Positions 7,532 to 17,225 of a stretch of 64,000 nucleotides of DNA are shown here, in pieces. The notes beneath the pieces are model-generated. The model had not been told where the DNA came from and did not search any database. It saw only the letters and a program-made list of their open reading frames with translations. This stretch comes from Alteromonas indica. Its GTDB lineage: Bacteria; Pseudomonadota; Gammaproteobacteria; Enterobacterales; Alteromonadaceae. The stretch covers positions 1 to 64,000 of the forward strand of contig PYVY01000018.1 of the NCBI GenBank assembly GCA_003056425.1, in the 5' to 3' direction. Both the position numbers and the translations under genes were made by a program. Position 1 is the first letter of the stretch. The number at the start of each line of letters is the position of its first letter.

Positions 7532-8350
7532 ATGAAAAAATTGATTAACTATACACCGTCTACGGCCACCAGACTGTTTTTAGGGTTGCTACCTTTTGCG
7601 CTGCTGTTGCTGGTATACATGGGTGCCTCTGAAGCCCGCCTGGCTGAAAATCCCAATGACCGTTTACTCCCCTCACTTACCCAGATGGGAGACGCTATTG
7701 AAAGGCTGGCCATGGAGCCCAGCAAACGCACCGGCGAACTGACGTTCTGGCAGGATACCCAAAGCAGCCTTATTCGTTTGTTATCCGGGGTGGCTATTGC
7801 CGCGCTGTTTGGCCTGGTGTTAGGGCTATTAACCGGCGCATTGCCGGTGTTAAATGCTTGGCTGGCCCCCTTACTAACCGTTATATCGCTGATTCCGCCT
7901 TTGGCTGTGCTGCCCATTCTGTTTATTGCAATCGGCCTGGGCGAGGCATCAAAAATTACCTTAATTACGATTGGTATTGCGCCGTTTATTGCCCGGGATA
8001 TACAGCGTAGCACCCAGCAGATCCCCACCGAGCAACTGGTTAAAGCCCAGACCTTGGGCGCCAGTACATTACAGATTCTAATGCGGGTGTTACTGCCCCA
8101 GATTATGCCCAGACTGATTGATGCAGTGCGCCTGTCGCTGGGGGCCGGCTGGCTGTTTCTAATCGCGGCGGAGGCCATTTCTTCTACAGACGGGCTGGGG
8201 TATCGCATCTTTTTGGTGCGCCGCTATATGTCGATGGACATTATTTTGCCTTACGTTATGTGGATCACGCTATTGGCCTTTCTATTTGACTATCTGCTGG
8301 GCTTACTCAACCGGCGTTTACACCCATGGAGTGAAGGAACTAACGCATGA
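7532..8350 (+). CDS. ABC transporter permease (guanidine uptake, inferred)
   Basis: This is a 272-residue inner-membrane permease of the BPD_transp_1 (SsuC/TauC-like) family. I chose the ATG at 7532 (MKKLINYTPSTATRLFLG). The longer frame from 7421 overlaps the preceding gene and adds no sensible sequence. One membrane segment lies near residues 12-30. The core of about five helices carries the EAA-like coupling loop EQLVKAQTLGASTLQILMRV, which contacts the ATPase. It overlaps the ATPase gene by four bases (ATGA). It forms the transport channel for the binding protein encoded upstream. Confidence 0.9.
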   Translation: MKKLINYTPSTATRLFLGLLPFALLLLVYMGASEARLAENPNDRLLPSLTQMGDAIERLAMEPSKRTGELTFWQDTQSSLIRLLSGVAIAALFGLVLGLLTGALPVLNAWLAPLLTVISLIPPLAVLPILFIAIGLGEASKITLITIGIAPFIARDIQRSTQQIPTEQLVKAQTLGASTLQILMRVLLPQIMPRLIDAVRLSLGAGWLFLIAAEAISSTDGLGYRIFLVRRYMSMDIILPYVMWITLLAFLFDYLLGLLNRRLHPWSEGTNA

Positions 8351-9150
8351 GCGAACCGTTAATTCAGGCCACCAATGTTGGCAAAACCTACGGCCAGGAT
8401 GTGATTTTAGAGCGGGTGAATGTTGATGTGCATGAAGGCGAATTCATCACGTTAGTGGGCGCATCCGGCTGTGGTAAAAGCACTTTTTTAAAAATGATTC
8501 TGGGTACCGAACAGTCCAGCACCGGCAGCTTGCTGTTAAACGGCAAGCCCATGCCCAATGAACCGGGGCCCGACCGGGGCATTGTGTTCCAGCAATATTC
8601 GGTTTTCCCGCATATGACCGTGCTAGATAACGTAGTGGCGGCCCGCGGCTTTCAAAAAGCCTCTCTTACCGGTTTGTTGTTTGGTCGGCAAAAACGGCAG
8701 GCTCGTGATGATGCTGCTGCCATCCTAGAACAGGTTGGGCTGGGCCATGCGCTTAAGCGTTACCCTCATGAACTATCCGGTGGCATGAAGCAGCGCCTGG
8801 CCATTGCGCAGGCGGTTATCTGCAAACCCAAAATTCTGTTGCTCGATGAGCCGTTCGGGGCGTTGGACCCGGGGATCCGGGCCGACATGCACGCCCTGAT
8901 TCTGGATTTATGGAAAACCCACAAACTCACTATTTTTATGGTTACACATGATCTTAAAGAAGGCTTTTATCTGGGTACCCGGCTGTGGGTCTTCGACAAA
9001 CTGCGCCACGACCCGCAGGCTCCTAATGCCTATGGCGCATCGATAACCTACGACCTGCCCGTATCTCAGGAGGGCCGCGACACACTGGATGAGATTACGC
9101 GACAACTCGGCGCCTCTCGCCCCACCATACCGTATAAGGAAACCGCATAA
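8347..9150 (+). CDS. ABC transporter ATP-binding protein (guanidine uptake, inferred)
   Basis: This 267-residue ATPase energises the importer. All motifs are present: Walker A GASGCGKST (38-46), Q-loop VFQQYSVFPHM (80-90), signature LSGGMKQ (143-149), Walker B ILLLDEPFGALD (163-174) and the switch His in VTHD (201). The closest family type is SsuB/TauB. The start overlaps the permease stop (ATGA), and the stop overlaps the next start (TAATG), so translation is probably coupled through the operon. Confidence 0.92.
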   Translation: MSEPLIQATNVGKTYGQDVILERVNVDVHEGEFITLVGASGCGKSTFLKMILGTEQSSTGSLLLNGKPMPNEPGPDRGIVFQQYSVFPHMTVLDNVVAARGFQKASLTGLLFGRQKRQARDDAAAILEQVGLGHALKRYPHELSGGMKQRLAIAQAVICKPKILLLDEPFGALDPGIRADMHALILDLWKTHKLTIFMVTHDLKEGFYLGTRLWVFDKLRHDPQAPNAYGASITYDLPVSQEGRDTLDEITRQLGASRPTIPYKETA

Positions 9151-9866
9151 TGACCTGTTATGAAACCATCATTCCTGCCGCCAGCCATTGGTCGTTGCGG
9201 GTGCGCCGAGGGGTACAGCTTACCCTGACCGACATCGAAGGCGACGCCAACGTGGGCATGATGTTTTACAACCCGGAAAACCTGTTGGAGCGCTATAACG
9301 CACCCGATACGTTAAAGTGCCAACATACCTTTAAACTTACTCGCGGGCATTGCCTGTATTCTGATATGGGGCGTATTTTTGCCTCAATCACGCATGACAC
9401 TTTGGATTGGCATGAAACCATGGCCGGTAACTGCCACGCCAGCCATGTACAGCAAAAATGGGGCAAACGCGATTATCAGCAAGATCGCAACCAGTGGCTG
9501 CAAAACGGTCACGACGCCATGCTGGTGGAAATGGCTAAGTATGGTCTGACCCAAGCCGACATGGCGGCCAATCTTAATTTGTTTAGCAAAGTTCATACGG
9601 ATACCGGCGGCAACATGGCGCTGGCCCCCGGGCACAGTAAACCAGGCAGCAACGTTACGCTGCGCTTCGAGATGGATACGCTGGTTATCTTGCACACCTG
9701 CCCTCATCCGCTTAGCCAGGCGGATACCTACCCACGCAGGCCCGTATCGTTACTGATGGAGCGTGCTGCCCCCGTACAGGACGATGACTATTGTAAAAAT
9801 CTGCGTCCTGAAAACCAGCGCGGGTTTGCAAATAATGCCCTTTATCACTTTGGTCTGGAGGCTTAA
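9150..9866 (+). CDS. DUF1989 protein, carboxyguanidine deiminase subunit (urea carboxylase-associated protein 2 type)
   Basis: This 238-residue protein is of the DUF1989 family, long annotated as urea carboxylase-associated protein 2. In guanidine-degrading bacteria the two DUF1989 proteins together form carboxyguanidine deiminase (CgdAB), which converts carboxyguanidine to allophanate plus ammonia. The N-terminal segment YETIIPAASHWSLRVRRGVQLTL and GDANVGMMFYNPENLLERYN are typical. It starts on the ATPase stop codon (TAATG) with AAGGA before it. Its partner is encoded three bases downstream. I do not assign the A or B letter. Confidence 0.88.
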   Translation: MTCYETIIPAASHWSLRVRRGVQLTLTDIEGDANVGMMFYNPENLLERYNAPDTLKCQHTFKLTRGHCLYSDMGRIFASITHDTLDWHETMAGNCHASHVQQKWGKRDYQQDRNQWLQNGHDAMLVEMAKYGLTQADMAANLNLFSKVHTDTGGNMALAPGHSKPGSNVTLRFEMDTLVILHTCPHPLSQADTYPRRPVSLLMERAAPVQDDDYCKNLRPENQRGFANNALYHFGLEA

Positions 9867-9869
9867 CCC

Positions 9870-10511
9870 ATGATTCAGGAAAGTACCCGAGAGGCGGTGA
9901 ACGCCACTCAACAATATACTATTGGTTCGGGCGATTATTTCATCCATCGCATTGCGGCCGGTGCGACCTTTCGGTTTGTCGACTCACAAGGAAACCAGGC
10001 TGCCGATACCTTGTTTTATAACGCCCAAAATCCGGCAGAGCGCTACAGCGCCACCGACACTATGCGCGAGCAGGGCAATATCTATTTAACAGCCGGTTCG
10101 GTATTACGCTCAAACCTGAATAATCCCATGCTGGAAATTGTGGCAGATACGTGTGGCCGGCATGACACGCTGGGCGGCGCCTGCGCCAGTGAAAGTAACA
10201 CCGTGCGCTACGATTTGGAAAAGCGCTGCATGCATGCCTGCCGTGACAGCTGGATGCTGGCTATTGCGGAACATCCGGAGTACGGACTGCACAAACGGGA
10301 CATTGCCCACAATGTGAATTTCTTTATGAATGTACCGGTAACCGACGCCGGCGGGCTTACTTTTGAAGACGGCATTTCAGCGCCCGGTAAATATGTGGAA
10401 ATGCGTGCAGCAATGGATTTGATTGTACTGATTTCCAATTGCCCGCAATTGAATAACCCGTGTAACGGATATAACCCAACGCCGGTAGATGTACTGGTAT
10501 GGGACGCCTGA
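9870..10511 (+). CDS. DUF1989 protein, carboxyguanidine deiminase subunit (urea carboxylase-associated protein 1 type)
   Basis: This 213-residue paralogue of the preceding protein carries the fuller version of the family motifs: AGATFRFVDSQGNQAADTLF, NPAERYSATDTM, and GGACASESN with a conserved Cys. The C-terminal CNGYNPTPVDVLVW resembles the end of this subfamily. Together with the upstream gene it is expected to form the heteromeric deiminase acting between carboxylase and allophanate hydrolase. The gap to the upstream gene is only three bases, and GGAGG precedes the ATG. The pairing of both DUF1989 genes with a carboxylase under a guanidine riboswitch argues for guanidine rather than urea as the pathway substrate. 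Confidence 0.88.
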   Translation: MIQESTREAVNATQQYTIGSGDYFIHRIAAGATFRFVDSQGNQAADTLFYNAQNPAERYSATDTMREQGNIYLTAGSVLRSNLNNPMLEIVADTCGRHDTLGGACASESNTVRYDLEKRCMHACRDSWMLAIAEHPEYGLHKRDIAHNVNFFMNVPVTDAGGLTFEDGISAPGKYVEMRAAMDLIVLISNCPQLNNPCNGYNPTPVDVLVWDA

Positions 10512-10591
10512 TTTCTGTTTAACTGCTTACTCTTTCAGTGGACGACCGCTGTCATATCTTTTTACCGGGACGACCCGGCCAAGGTTTTGTC

Positions 10592-13500
10592 ATGTTTCAT
10601 ACCGTACTGATTGCCAACCGTGGCGCCATTGCTGTCCGTATTATCCGCACTTTGCAAAAAATGAACATTAAAGCAGTGGCTGTGTATGCTGCCTCTGATG
10701 CAAACAGCCGCCATGTAAAACTGGCTGACGAGGCTTACTCACTGGGCGAGGGCAATGCCTCTCAAACTTATCTGGATGTCGATAAAATTCTGTCCATTGC
10801 CCGGCAAGCTGGGGCTCAGGCTATTCATCCAGGCTATGGCTTTTTAAGCGAAAATGCCGACTTTGTGCGCCGTTGTGAAGCCCAGCACATCGCATTTATT
10901 GGCCCCACTGACGAACACATGCAGGCATTTGGCCTGAAACACCGTGCCAGAGCGTTAGCCGAGCAGGCCGGCGTGCCTCTGCTACCAGGCTCAGAACTAC
11001 TTACTGATATCGACAGCGCCTGCGAGCACGCAACGACCGTGAGTTATCCGGTAATGCTAAAAAGTACCGCCGGTGGCGGTGGCATTGGTATGCATCTGTG
11101 TCACGACGAAGCAGAGTTGCGCCAGCACTTTGACTCAGTAAAACGGTTAGGTGCCAGTAACTTTGCCGACGACGGTGTGTTTCTGGAAAAGTTTATTGCC
11201 CGGGCTAGACATATCGAAGTGCAGATATTCGGTGATGGTAAAGGTACTGCAATTGCCCTGGGTGAGCGGGATTGCTCCAGTCAGCGGCGCAACCAGAAAG
11301 TAGTGGAAGAGTGCCCGGCCCCTAACTTAACCGAAACCGTACGTACCCAGCTACACGAGACTGCTGAGTCGTTACTGGCGTCGGTTAACTACCGTAACGC
11401 CGGTACAGTGGAGTTTATTTATGACATGGACACCGACCTGTTCTATTTTCTGGAAGTTAATACGCGCTTGCAGGTAGAACACGGTGTAACCGAAGAAGTG
11501 TATCAGGTTGACCTGGTCGGATGGATGGTAAAACTGGCTGCAGGCGAGCCTATGGAGCTTAATAACCTGCGTAGCACGCTGCGCCCCGTTGGCCATGCCA
11601 TTCAGGTGCGGGTGTATGCCGAAGATCCTTTCAACAACTTTCGCCCCAGCCCTGGGTTACTCAGCCATGTGAGCTTACCGGCAAGCGATACTACGCAGGA
11701 CAGTGCGCGGATACGCATTGACCACTGGGTAGAAACCGGCATTGAGGTTTCACCGTATTTTGACCCCATGCTGGCCAAGGTTATCGTCCATGAGGCTGAC
11801 CGTGAAGCCGCTCTTAATCTGTTGCAACATACCTTAAGCGAATGTGTATTGTATGGCACCCAAACTAACCTGGATTATCTACAACAACTGCTGGATGATC
11901 CTACGTTGCAACAAGGCCAGGTAAGTACCCGGTATCTGAACAGCTTTCATTATCAGCCCCAACGTATTGATGTGCTAAGTGGTGGTACTCAAACCACGTT
12001 ACAAGATTTCCCCGGTCGACAGCATCACTGGAATGTGGGTGTGCCGCCCTCAGGGCCGTTTGACAATTACGCCAGCCGCCTGGCGAACCGGGTACTGAAC
12101 AACCCCACCGACGCGGCGGTAATAGAAATTACCCTGCAGGGGCCGGTGCTGCAGTTCAGCTTTGATACCTGTATAGCCCTTTGTGGGGCCTATGCCGAGG
12201 TGAAACTGGACGACACATCAGTGCCGTATAACCAGGTTGTGGCAGTAAAACAGGGTCAGGTACTGTCGGTTGGCCGTATCCGCCAAACCGGTGCGCGGGC
12301 TTACTTAGCCGTCGCGGGCGGATTTGACTGCCCAGCGTATCTGGGTTCCCGCTCGACATTTACGCTGGGCAATTTTGGTGGCCATAATGGCCGCGCCTTG
12401 GCCACCGGCGATGTGCTGAGTACCTTTGGTAGCACCCAGGCTATTGAAGGCACCACGGCGCCAGCCTCGCTGGTACCAGCGCTTTCCCACGAACATGAGC
12501 TCAGGGTGATTTATGGCCCTCATGGCTGTCCGGACTTTTTTACCGCAGATGATATTACCGAATTTTTTGCGACGAGCTGGGAGATTCACTACAACTCCAG
12601 CCGTACCGGTGTGCGTCTGATTGGCCCGAAACCTCAGTGGGCCAGAAACAACGGTGGGGAAGCAGGGCTGCACCCATCTAACATTCATGACAATGCCTAT
12701 GCGTTTGGCAGTGTGGATTTTACCGGCGATATGCCGGTAATTTTGGGCCCGGACGGCCCGTCGCTGGGCGGGTTTGTATGCCCGGCCACGGTGATCACCG
12801 CTGATTTGTGGAAGCTCGGCCAGTTACGGGCCGGTGATAAGGTGCGGTTTGTGCCGGTTAGCCTGGATGGTGCGGTAAAACTGGAAGCCGAACAGCATGC
12901 TCAGCTAGAGAGCCTAAGCGGCACACCGCAGCAGGTAGAATGTGTGGGGATCACCACACCCATTCTTAAAACTCTGCCGGCCAGTGAGTATGGTGATGAC
13001 ATTGTGTATCGCGCCGCTGGTGACCATTTTCTGCTGGTGGAATACGGCGAACAGGTATTGGATATTAGGCTGCGTTTTCGGGCCCATGCACTGATGCAGT
13101 GGCTGGAAGCACAGCCCTTTACCGGTATGCGAGAGCTCACGCCGGGTATTCGGTCACTGCAAATCCACTACAACAGTCAGCAAATAAGCCATACCCGTTT
13201 ACTTACAATTTTAGAACAGGCAGAACGCGAGCTTGGGCAGCGTTTAGATGAGCTGACAGTCCCATCGCGAACGGTTTATTTACCGCTTTCCTGGGATGAT
13301 AAAGCCTGTCAGGAAGCCATCGATAAATACGCGCAGTCAGTGCGTTCCAATGCGCCCTGGTGCCCCAGTAACCTGGAATTTATTCGTCGCATAAACGGCC
13401 TTAACAGTATTGATGAAGTTAAAGATATTTTGTTTAGCGCCAGCTATCTGGTGATGGGGCTGGGGGATGTGTATTTGGGCGCCCCGGTGGCCACGCCGGT

Positions 13501-14209
13501 TGACCCACGTCACCGTCTGGTCACCACTAAATATAACCCGGCACGAACCTGGACAGCAGAAAACTCGGTGGGTATTGGGGGGTCTTACCTGTGTGTGTAT
13601 GGTATGGAAGGCCCCGGTGGTTATCAGTTTGTTGGACGCACCCTGCAAATGTGGAATCGTTATCGCCAGACCAGTGTCTTCGAGAAGCCCTGGTTATTGC
13701 GCTTTTTTGACCAAATTCGTTTTTACGAAGTCAGCCATGATGAGTTACAACAAATTCGGGCAGATTTCCCTCACGACAACTACCCCATAAAAATAGAGCA
13801 AAGCAGCTTTTCATTAGCTGAATACGAAGCCTTCGTGACAGACCACCAAAGTGACATTGACGGCTTTGTGAACCGCCGTAATCAAGCCTTTAATGAAGAG
13901 CTGGCGCGCTGGCATGCCAACGGTCAGTTCCATTTTGACCAGGACGAAGCGCATAGCGATGAGCAGGAAGTCACCTGGGCTGATGATGCCATTGTAGTCG
14001 ACAGCCCGGTGTCGGGGAGCGTGTGGCAAACCCAGGTGAAAATTGGTGAGTCAGTAAAAGCCGGCCAACTGCTGGTGGTACTGGAATCAATGAAAATGGA
14101 AATACCCTTACATGCTACCTGTGATGGTGTGGTGTCGCAGGTATTATTAAACAATGGCAGCCGCGTTAACGCCGGCCAGGCTGTGGTAGTGATGGAGGAG
14201 CAGGCATGA
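10592..14209 (+). CDS. gca: Guanidine (urea-type) carboxylase, biotin-dependent
   Basis: This is a 1205-residue multidomain enzyme. I chose the ATG at 10592 (MFHTVLIANRG) because the biotin carboxylase fold begins exactly there and AAGG lies 7 bases before it. An upstream in-frame ATG at 10538 adds 18 unrelated residues. Domains: biotin carboxylase N-lobe (1-110), ATP-grasp with the STAGGGGIGM loop (near 160-170) and the C-lobe (to about 445). The carboxyltransferase part follows in two AHS1/AHS2 (KipI/KipA-like) modules. A biotinyl domain ends the protein, with the biotin Lys in VLESMKMEI (about residue 1168). Urea carboxylase and guanidine carboxylase share this architecture. Guanidine is preferred from the riboswitch and DUF1989 partners. 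ATP, bicarbonate and guanidine would give carboxyguanidine. Confidence 0.9.
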   Translation: MFHTVLIANRGAIAVRIIRTLQKMNIKAVAVYAASDANSRHVKLADEAYSLGEGNASQTYLDVDKILSIARQAGAQAIHPGYGFLSENADFVRRCEAQHIAFIGPTDEHMQAFGLKHRARALAEQAGVPLLPGSELLTDIDSACEHATTVSYPVMLKSTAGGGGIGMHLCHDEAELRQHFDSVKRLGASNFADDGVFLEKFIARARHIEVQIFGDGKGTAIALGERDCSSQRRNQKVVEECPAPNLTETVRTQLHETAESLLASVNYRNAGTVEFIYDMDTDLFYFLEVNTRLQVEHGVTEEVYQVDLVGWMVKLAAGEPMELNNLRSTLRPVGHAIQVRVYAEDPFNNFRPSPGLLSHVSLPASDTTQDSARIRIDHWVETGIEVSPYFDPMLAKVIVHEADREAALNLLQHTLSECVLYGTQTNLDYLQQLLDDPTLQQGQVSTRYLNSFHYQPQRIDVLSGGTQTTLQDFPGRQHHWNVGVPPSGPFDNYASRLANRVLNNPTDAAVIEITLQGPVLQFSFDTCIALCGAYAEVKLDDTSVPYNQVVAVKQGQVLSVGRIRQTGARAYLAVAGGFDCPAYLGSRSTFTLGNFGGHNGRALATGDVLSTFGSTQAIEGTTAPASLVPALSHEHELRVIYGPHGCPDFFTADDITEFFATSWEIHYNSSRTGVRLIGPKPQWARNNGGEAGLHPSNIHDNAYAFGSVDFTGDMPVILGPDGPSLGGFVCPATVITADLWKLGQLRAGDKVRFVPVSLDGAVKLEAEQHAQLESLSGTPQQVECVGITTPILKTLPASEYGDDIVYRAAGDHFLLVEYGEQVLDIRLRFRAHALMQWLEAQPFTGMRELTPGIRSLQIHYNSQQISHTRLLTILEQAERELGQRLDELTVPSRTVYLPLSWDDKACQEAIDKYAQSVRSNAPWCPSNLEFIRRINGLNSIDEVKDILFSASYLVMGLGDVYLGAPVATPVDPRHRLVTTKYNPARTWTAENSVGIGGSYLCVYGMEGPGGYQFVGRTLQMWNRYRQTSVFEKPWLLRFFDQIRFYEVSHDELQQIRADFPHDNYPIKIEQSSFSLAEYEAFVTDHQSDIDGFVNRRNQAFNEELARWHANGQFHFDQDEAHSDEQEVTWADDAIVVDSPVSGSVWQTQVKIGESVKAGQLLVVLESMKMEIPLHATCDGVVSQVLLNNGSRVNAGQAVVVMEEQA

Positions 14210-16026
14210 GTTTAAATGCAGCGGTAAACACAACCCGGGATATGGGTTTCGATGCCCTTAAAAGCGCCTACCTGAATGGCAGTACTACGCCTGCTGAAGT
14301 TATGCAGGACATTCGTCAACGGGCGGGCCAGTACCGTGAACACAATATCTGGATTCATTTGTTAAGCGAGCAGGAACAAGCGCCTTTTTTAACGTCGCTA
14401 GCGCACAAAGACCCAGCTACCCATGCATTGTGGGGGATCCCGTTTGCCATTAAAGATAATATTGATTTAGCCGGAATCCCGACTACCGCTGGTTGCCCCG
14501 CATTTGCTTATACCCCGCACCAGTCTGCATATGTGGTACAGCAACTAATTGATGCCGGGGCGATCCCTGTTGGTAAAACCAATCTTGACCAATTTGCTAC
14601 CGGACTAAATGGTACCCGTTCGCCCTATGGCGCCTGCCACAACGCTTTTGATTATGCCTATATCAGCGGCGGCTCAAGTTCCGGTTCCGCTGTGGCGGTA
14701 GCGCTGGGGCTGGCGAGTTTTAGTCTGGGTACAGATACCGCAGGCTCCGGGCGCATTCCGGCCTGCTTTAACAATCTGGTAGGCGTAAAACCCACTATAG
14801 GTTTGCTGTCGGCCAGCGGCTTGGTACCAGCATGTCGCAGCCTAGATTGTATCACGCTGTTTGCTTATAACACTGATGATGCGAATCACGCCTTGGCCAT
14901 TGCCGAAGGGTTTGATTACACCGATGGTTACAGCCGTGAAAATCCTTATGCTAATCAAAGCCGTCAGTACGGTATGCGACAGGGTCCATTAACCGTGGGC
15001 ATTATTGCGCCTGATCAGCTTAAGTTTTTTGGTGACGATGATTATCAGGAAGCTTATCAAAAAACACTGGCAGAGCTTAGCAGTCAGGGCTTTGAGTTTA
15101 AGGAAATTAACTACGCGCCTTTTGATGAAATTGCCAAGCTACTTTACGAAGGCCCGTGGGTTGCCGAGCGATATTTGGCAACCCAGCCGCTAATCGATGA
15201 AAACCCCGATGCTATATTCCCGGTGGTGCGCCAGATTATAGAGCAGGGGGCAGCGCCCTCGGCCACCGCGCTGTTTAAAGCCCAGTATCGCATTAACGAA
15301 TTAAAGCAAATCTGCCTGGCCCAGCTTAACGCGGTAGATTGTATGTTAACCCCCACCGCGGGCACCCATTTTACTATTGATGAAATGCTTAAAGAGCCGG
15401 TGAAACATAATAGCGAGCTGGGATACTACACCAACTTTATGAACCTTATCGACTTGGCCAGTATTGCCGTACCGACGCAAATAACCCGCAGTGGTATGCC
15501 ATTTGGTATCACTTTAGTGGGCCCCACATTTAGCGACCGCAGACTGCTGTCTATTGCCAACCGGTTACAGCACATCTTTCCATTACGCAAAGGGGCGATG
15601 GAAGCACCCGCCACGCCTCAGTGCGAGCAGCCTGTGGGAACCCAGTATATTGATGTTGTGGTATGTGGAGCGCACCTACAGGGCCAACCGCTGAATTGGC
15701 AGCTCACCGAACGCGGAGCCACGCTTAAACAAACCACCACCACCGCGCCGCATTACCGACTATACGCACTGGCAGGCGGCCCACCGCAGCGCCCAGGCCT
15801 TCAATATACCGCTAAAAATGGCGCCACTATCGAAGTCGAGTTCTGGCAAATTCCCGCCGCTGAGTTCGGCAGTTTTGTGGCCAACATACCGGCGCCACTG
15901 GGCATCGGCAAAGTTCAGCTCGCCGATGGCACTCAGGCCAGCGGTTTTATCTGCGAACAATACGGCTTGGAAGGCGCAACCGACATTACCGACATTGGCA
16001 GCTGGCGCAAGTTTGTAGATAGTTAG
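14206..16026 (+). CDS. atzF: Allophanate hydrolase
   Basis: This is a 606-residue amidase-signature enzyme, the last step of the pathway: allophanate to two ammonium plus carbon dioxide. Lys83 in FAIKDNIDLAG, the serine-rich GGSSSGSAVA (155-164) and the DTAGSGRIPA region (Ser181) give the Ser-Ser-Lys triad. The C-terminal domain (about 475-606) has the small-domain motifs seen in AtzF/DUR1-type proteins (YRLYALAGGPPQRPGL, FGSFVANIPAPLGIG, FICEQYGLEGA). It overlaps the carboxylase stop by ATGA, so expression is coupled. An intrinsic terminator follows, marking the operon end. Confidence 0.93.
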   Translation: MSLNAAVNTTRDMGFDALKSAYLNGSTTPAEVMQDIRQRAGQYREHNIWIHLLSEQEQAPFLTSLAHKDPATHALWGIPFAIKDNIDLAGIPTTAGCPAFAYTPHQSAYVVQQLIDAGAIPVGKTNLDQFATGLNGTRSPYGACHNAFDYAYISGGSSSGSAVAVALGLASFSLGTDTAGSGRIPACFNNLVGVKPTIGLLSASGLVPACRSLDCITLFAYNTDDANHALAIAEGFDYTDGYSRENPYANQSRQYGMRQGPLTVGIIAPDQLKFFGDDDYQEAYQKTLAELSSQGFEFKEINYAPFDEIAKLLYEGPWVAERYLATQPLIDENPDAIFPVVRQIIEQGAAPSATALFKAQYRINELKQICLAQLNAVDCMLTPTAGTHFTIDEMLKEPVKHNSELGYYTNFMNLIDLASIAVPTQITRSGMPFGITLVGPTFSDRRLLSIANRLQHIFPLRKGAMEAPATPQCEQPVGTQYIDVVVCGAHLQGQPLNWQLTERGATLKQTTTTAPHYRLYALAGGPPQRPGLQYTAKNGATIEVEFWQIPAAEFGSFVANIPAPLGIGKVQLADGTQASGFICEQYGLEGATDITDIGSWRKFVDS

Positions 16027-16064
16027 GCTGGTGGATTTAGGTTGTGTGTGAGGATGTAGAAAAG

Positions 16065-16086
16065 CCAGCAGATTGCTGGTTTTTTT
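16065..16086 (+). terminator. Intrinsic terminator of the guanidine operon
   Basis: CCAGCA (16065-16070), a three-base loop and TGCTGG (16074-16079) are followed by seven T residues. Confidence 0.85.
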
Positions 16087-16574
16087 ATGTAAACCTACAA
16101 CAAAGATTATTGAAAGAGGAACTTTTCACCATTATTAGAAAGTTTGTTGTTTCACGTACAAAGCTCTCCTATACAAATAAGAGCCTAGATATCTTGGGAG
16201 TCATTCTTCATCTAATTTAACAGCTTCGTTAAGAATGGAGTTCTACCAGAGCTTACGAGGGTCAGATTTTCGGAACAGGTGGCCTTCTTGAGCCGGATTG
16301 AAAAATATGTACGCTTCTCGAATTAACTTATTCGCTTCTTAAACTAGCTTAGGGTTATGGTGCTAATAATGTTCAACTAACAGATGAACTTATAGAGTTA
16401 ATTTTGGTATAGGGCGAATAAAGCTGAAAGAACAATCGCCCTTTTTATTACCCATCACTCCAGTTTGGTCTGCGCCAGCCCTTTACCCTTCTTTACATTA
16501 CCCAGCGCAACTATCTACATATAGGTAGGGTCGTATTGAATGTGTATCACTGTTTTTAACGCGACTAAGTAACC
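16087..16574. other. Intergenic stretch of about 490 bp with a hairpin and a possible gene remnant
   Basis: No intact gene is visible. AGGGCGA (16411-16417) and TCGCCCT (16436-16442) followed by TTTTA form a weak terminator-like hairpin. On the minus strand a short broken frame lies at 16201-16340 (listed separately). No convincing promoter was recognised. Confidence 0.4.
16201..16340 (-). pseudogene. Possible decayed coding remnant
   Basis: Reading leftward, the frame gives KLIREAYIFFNPAQEGHLF, then RKSDPRKLW, one in-frame TAG (16245-16243), then NSILNEAVKLDEE and TGA. The residue composition is protein-like across the internal stop, which suggests the C-terminus of a lost gene. The family is not identified. 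This is weak evidence and could be chance. Confidence 0.2.
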
Positions 16575-17057
16575 ATGAATATGATGATGAAAACCCTGCT
16601 GCCGGTGCTATTTTGTAGCCCCTTCCTATTGACTGCTTGTGCGCACAAGCCACCGCCCAGGCCGGTTGAGGAGGATATGTTTGTCACCAATATTAAAGAC
16701 TCTGGGGCAAAGATTTTTCGCTTTAGTATGGCAACTGCGCCTACCGATGAGCCACGCGGGGAAGGGCCCGGCCAACGTAGCGGCGGCCGGAAGGGGCCGC
16801 CACCGGGCGCATCGCAATCCTCAGGTAGCAGTGTGGGTAATGCGGGTACCCAAAGGGGGGATAGTTACAGTAAAAAGCGAGAGGCGCTATACGCCCGCTT
16901 GAACGAGAAACTAACCAATACTCAGTATTGCCGTGAAGGTTTTATAGAAATAGATACTTACGAAGCGCAGCGACGTTTTTATCTTCTGGGTGAGTGCAAT
17001 GAGTCTGCTACCGAACAGGATAAACAGAATTTTGCCAATACCTATCGCCATGATTAA
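16575..17057 (+). CDS. Hypothetical lipoprotein
   Basis: This is a 160-residue protein with a lipoprotein signal ending in LLTAC (lipobox, Cys near residue 22). A Pro/Gly/Ser-rich linker of low complexity at about 60-95 (GPGQRSGGRKGPPPGAS) follows, then a compact C-terminal segment with two cysteines (QYCREGFIEI, YLLGECNES). The likely location is the outer membrane or periplasm. No function is recognised. It stands alone, about 170 bases before the acyl-CoA synthetase gene, on the same strand. The start is uncertain because several ATG codons cluster at the N-terminus. Confidence 0.6.
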   Translation: MNMMMKTLLPVLFCSPFLLTACAHKPPPRPVEEDMFVTNIKDSGAKIFRFSMATAPTDEPRGEGPGQRSGGRKGPPPGASQSSGSSVGNAGTQRGDSYSKKREALYARLNEKLTNTQYCREGFIEIDTYEAQRRFYLLGECNESATEQDKQNFANTYRHD

Positions 17058-17225
17058 CCCACTATTATCCCATACCCCGCATCGCTATCCACAACGCTGG
17101 TAATGAATCGCTATCATTTTATTAACAACTTGATTACTGTAGAGCTTTGTCGGCAAAAACAGCTTGCACTGAAGTACAGGGTGCGGTCGTGATTTGCAAG
17201 ATCCGTATTTAAAGGAGATATCCTG

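Noticed and set aside
6868..8208. Long minus-strand ORFs opposite the ABC transporter genes
   Set aside because: They are shadows of clear + strand genes with intact motifs and have no recognisable protein features.
12305..12688. Minus-strand ORF inside the carboxylase gene
   Set aside because: It is a GC-driven antisense frame of a well-supported gene.
16411..16446. Strong terminator in the 16.1-16.6 kb gap
   Set aside because: The stem has an 18-base loop and no gene ends just before it, so it is noted only as a weak hairpin.
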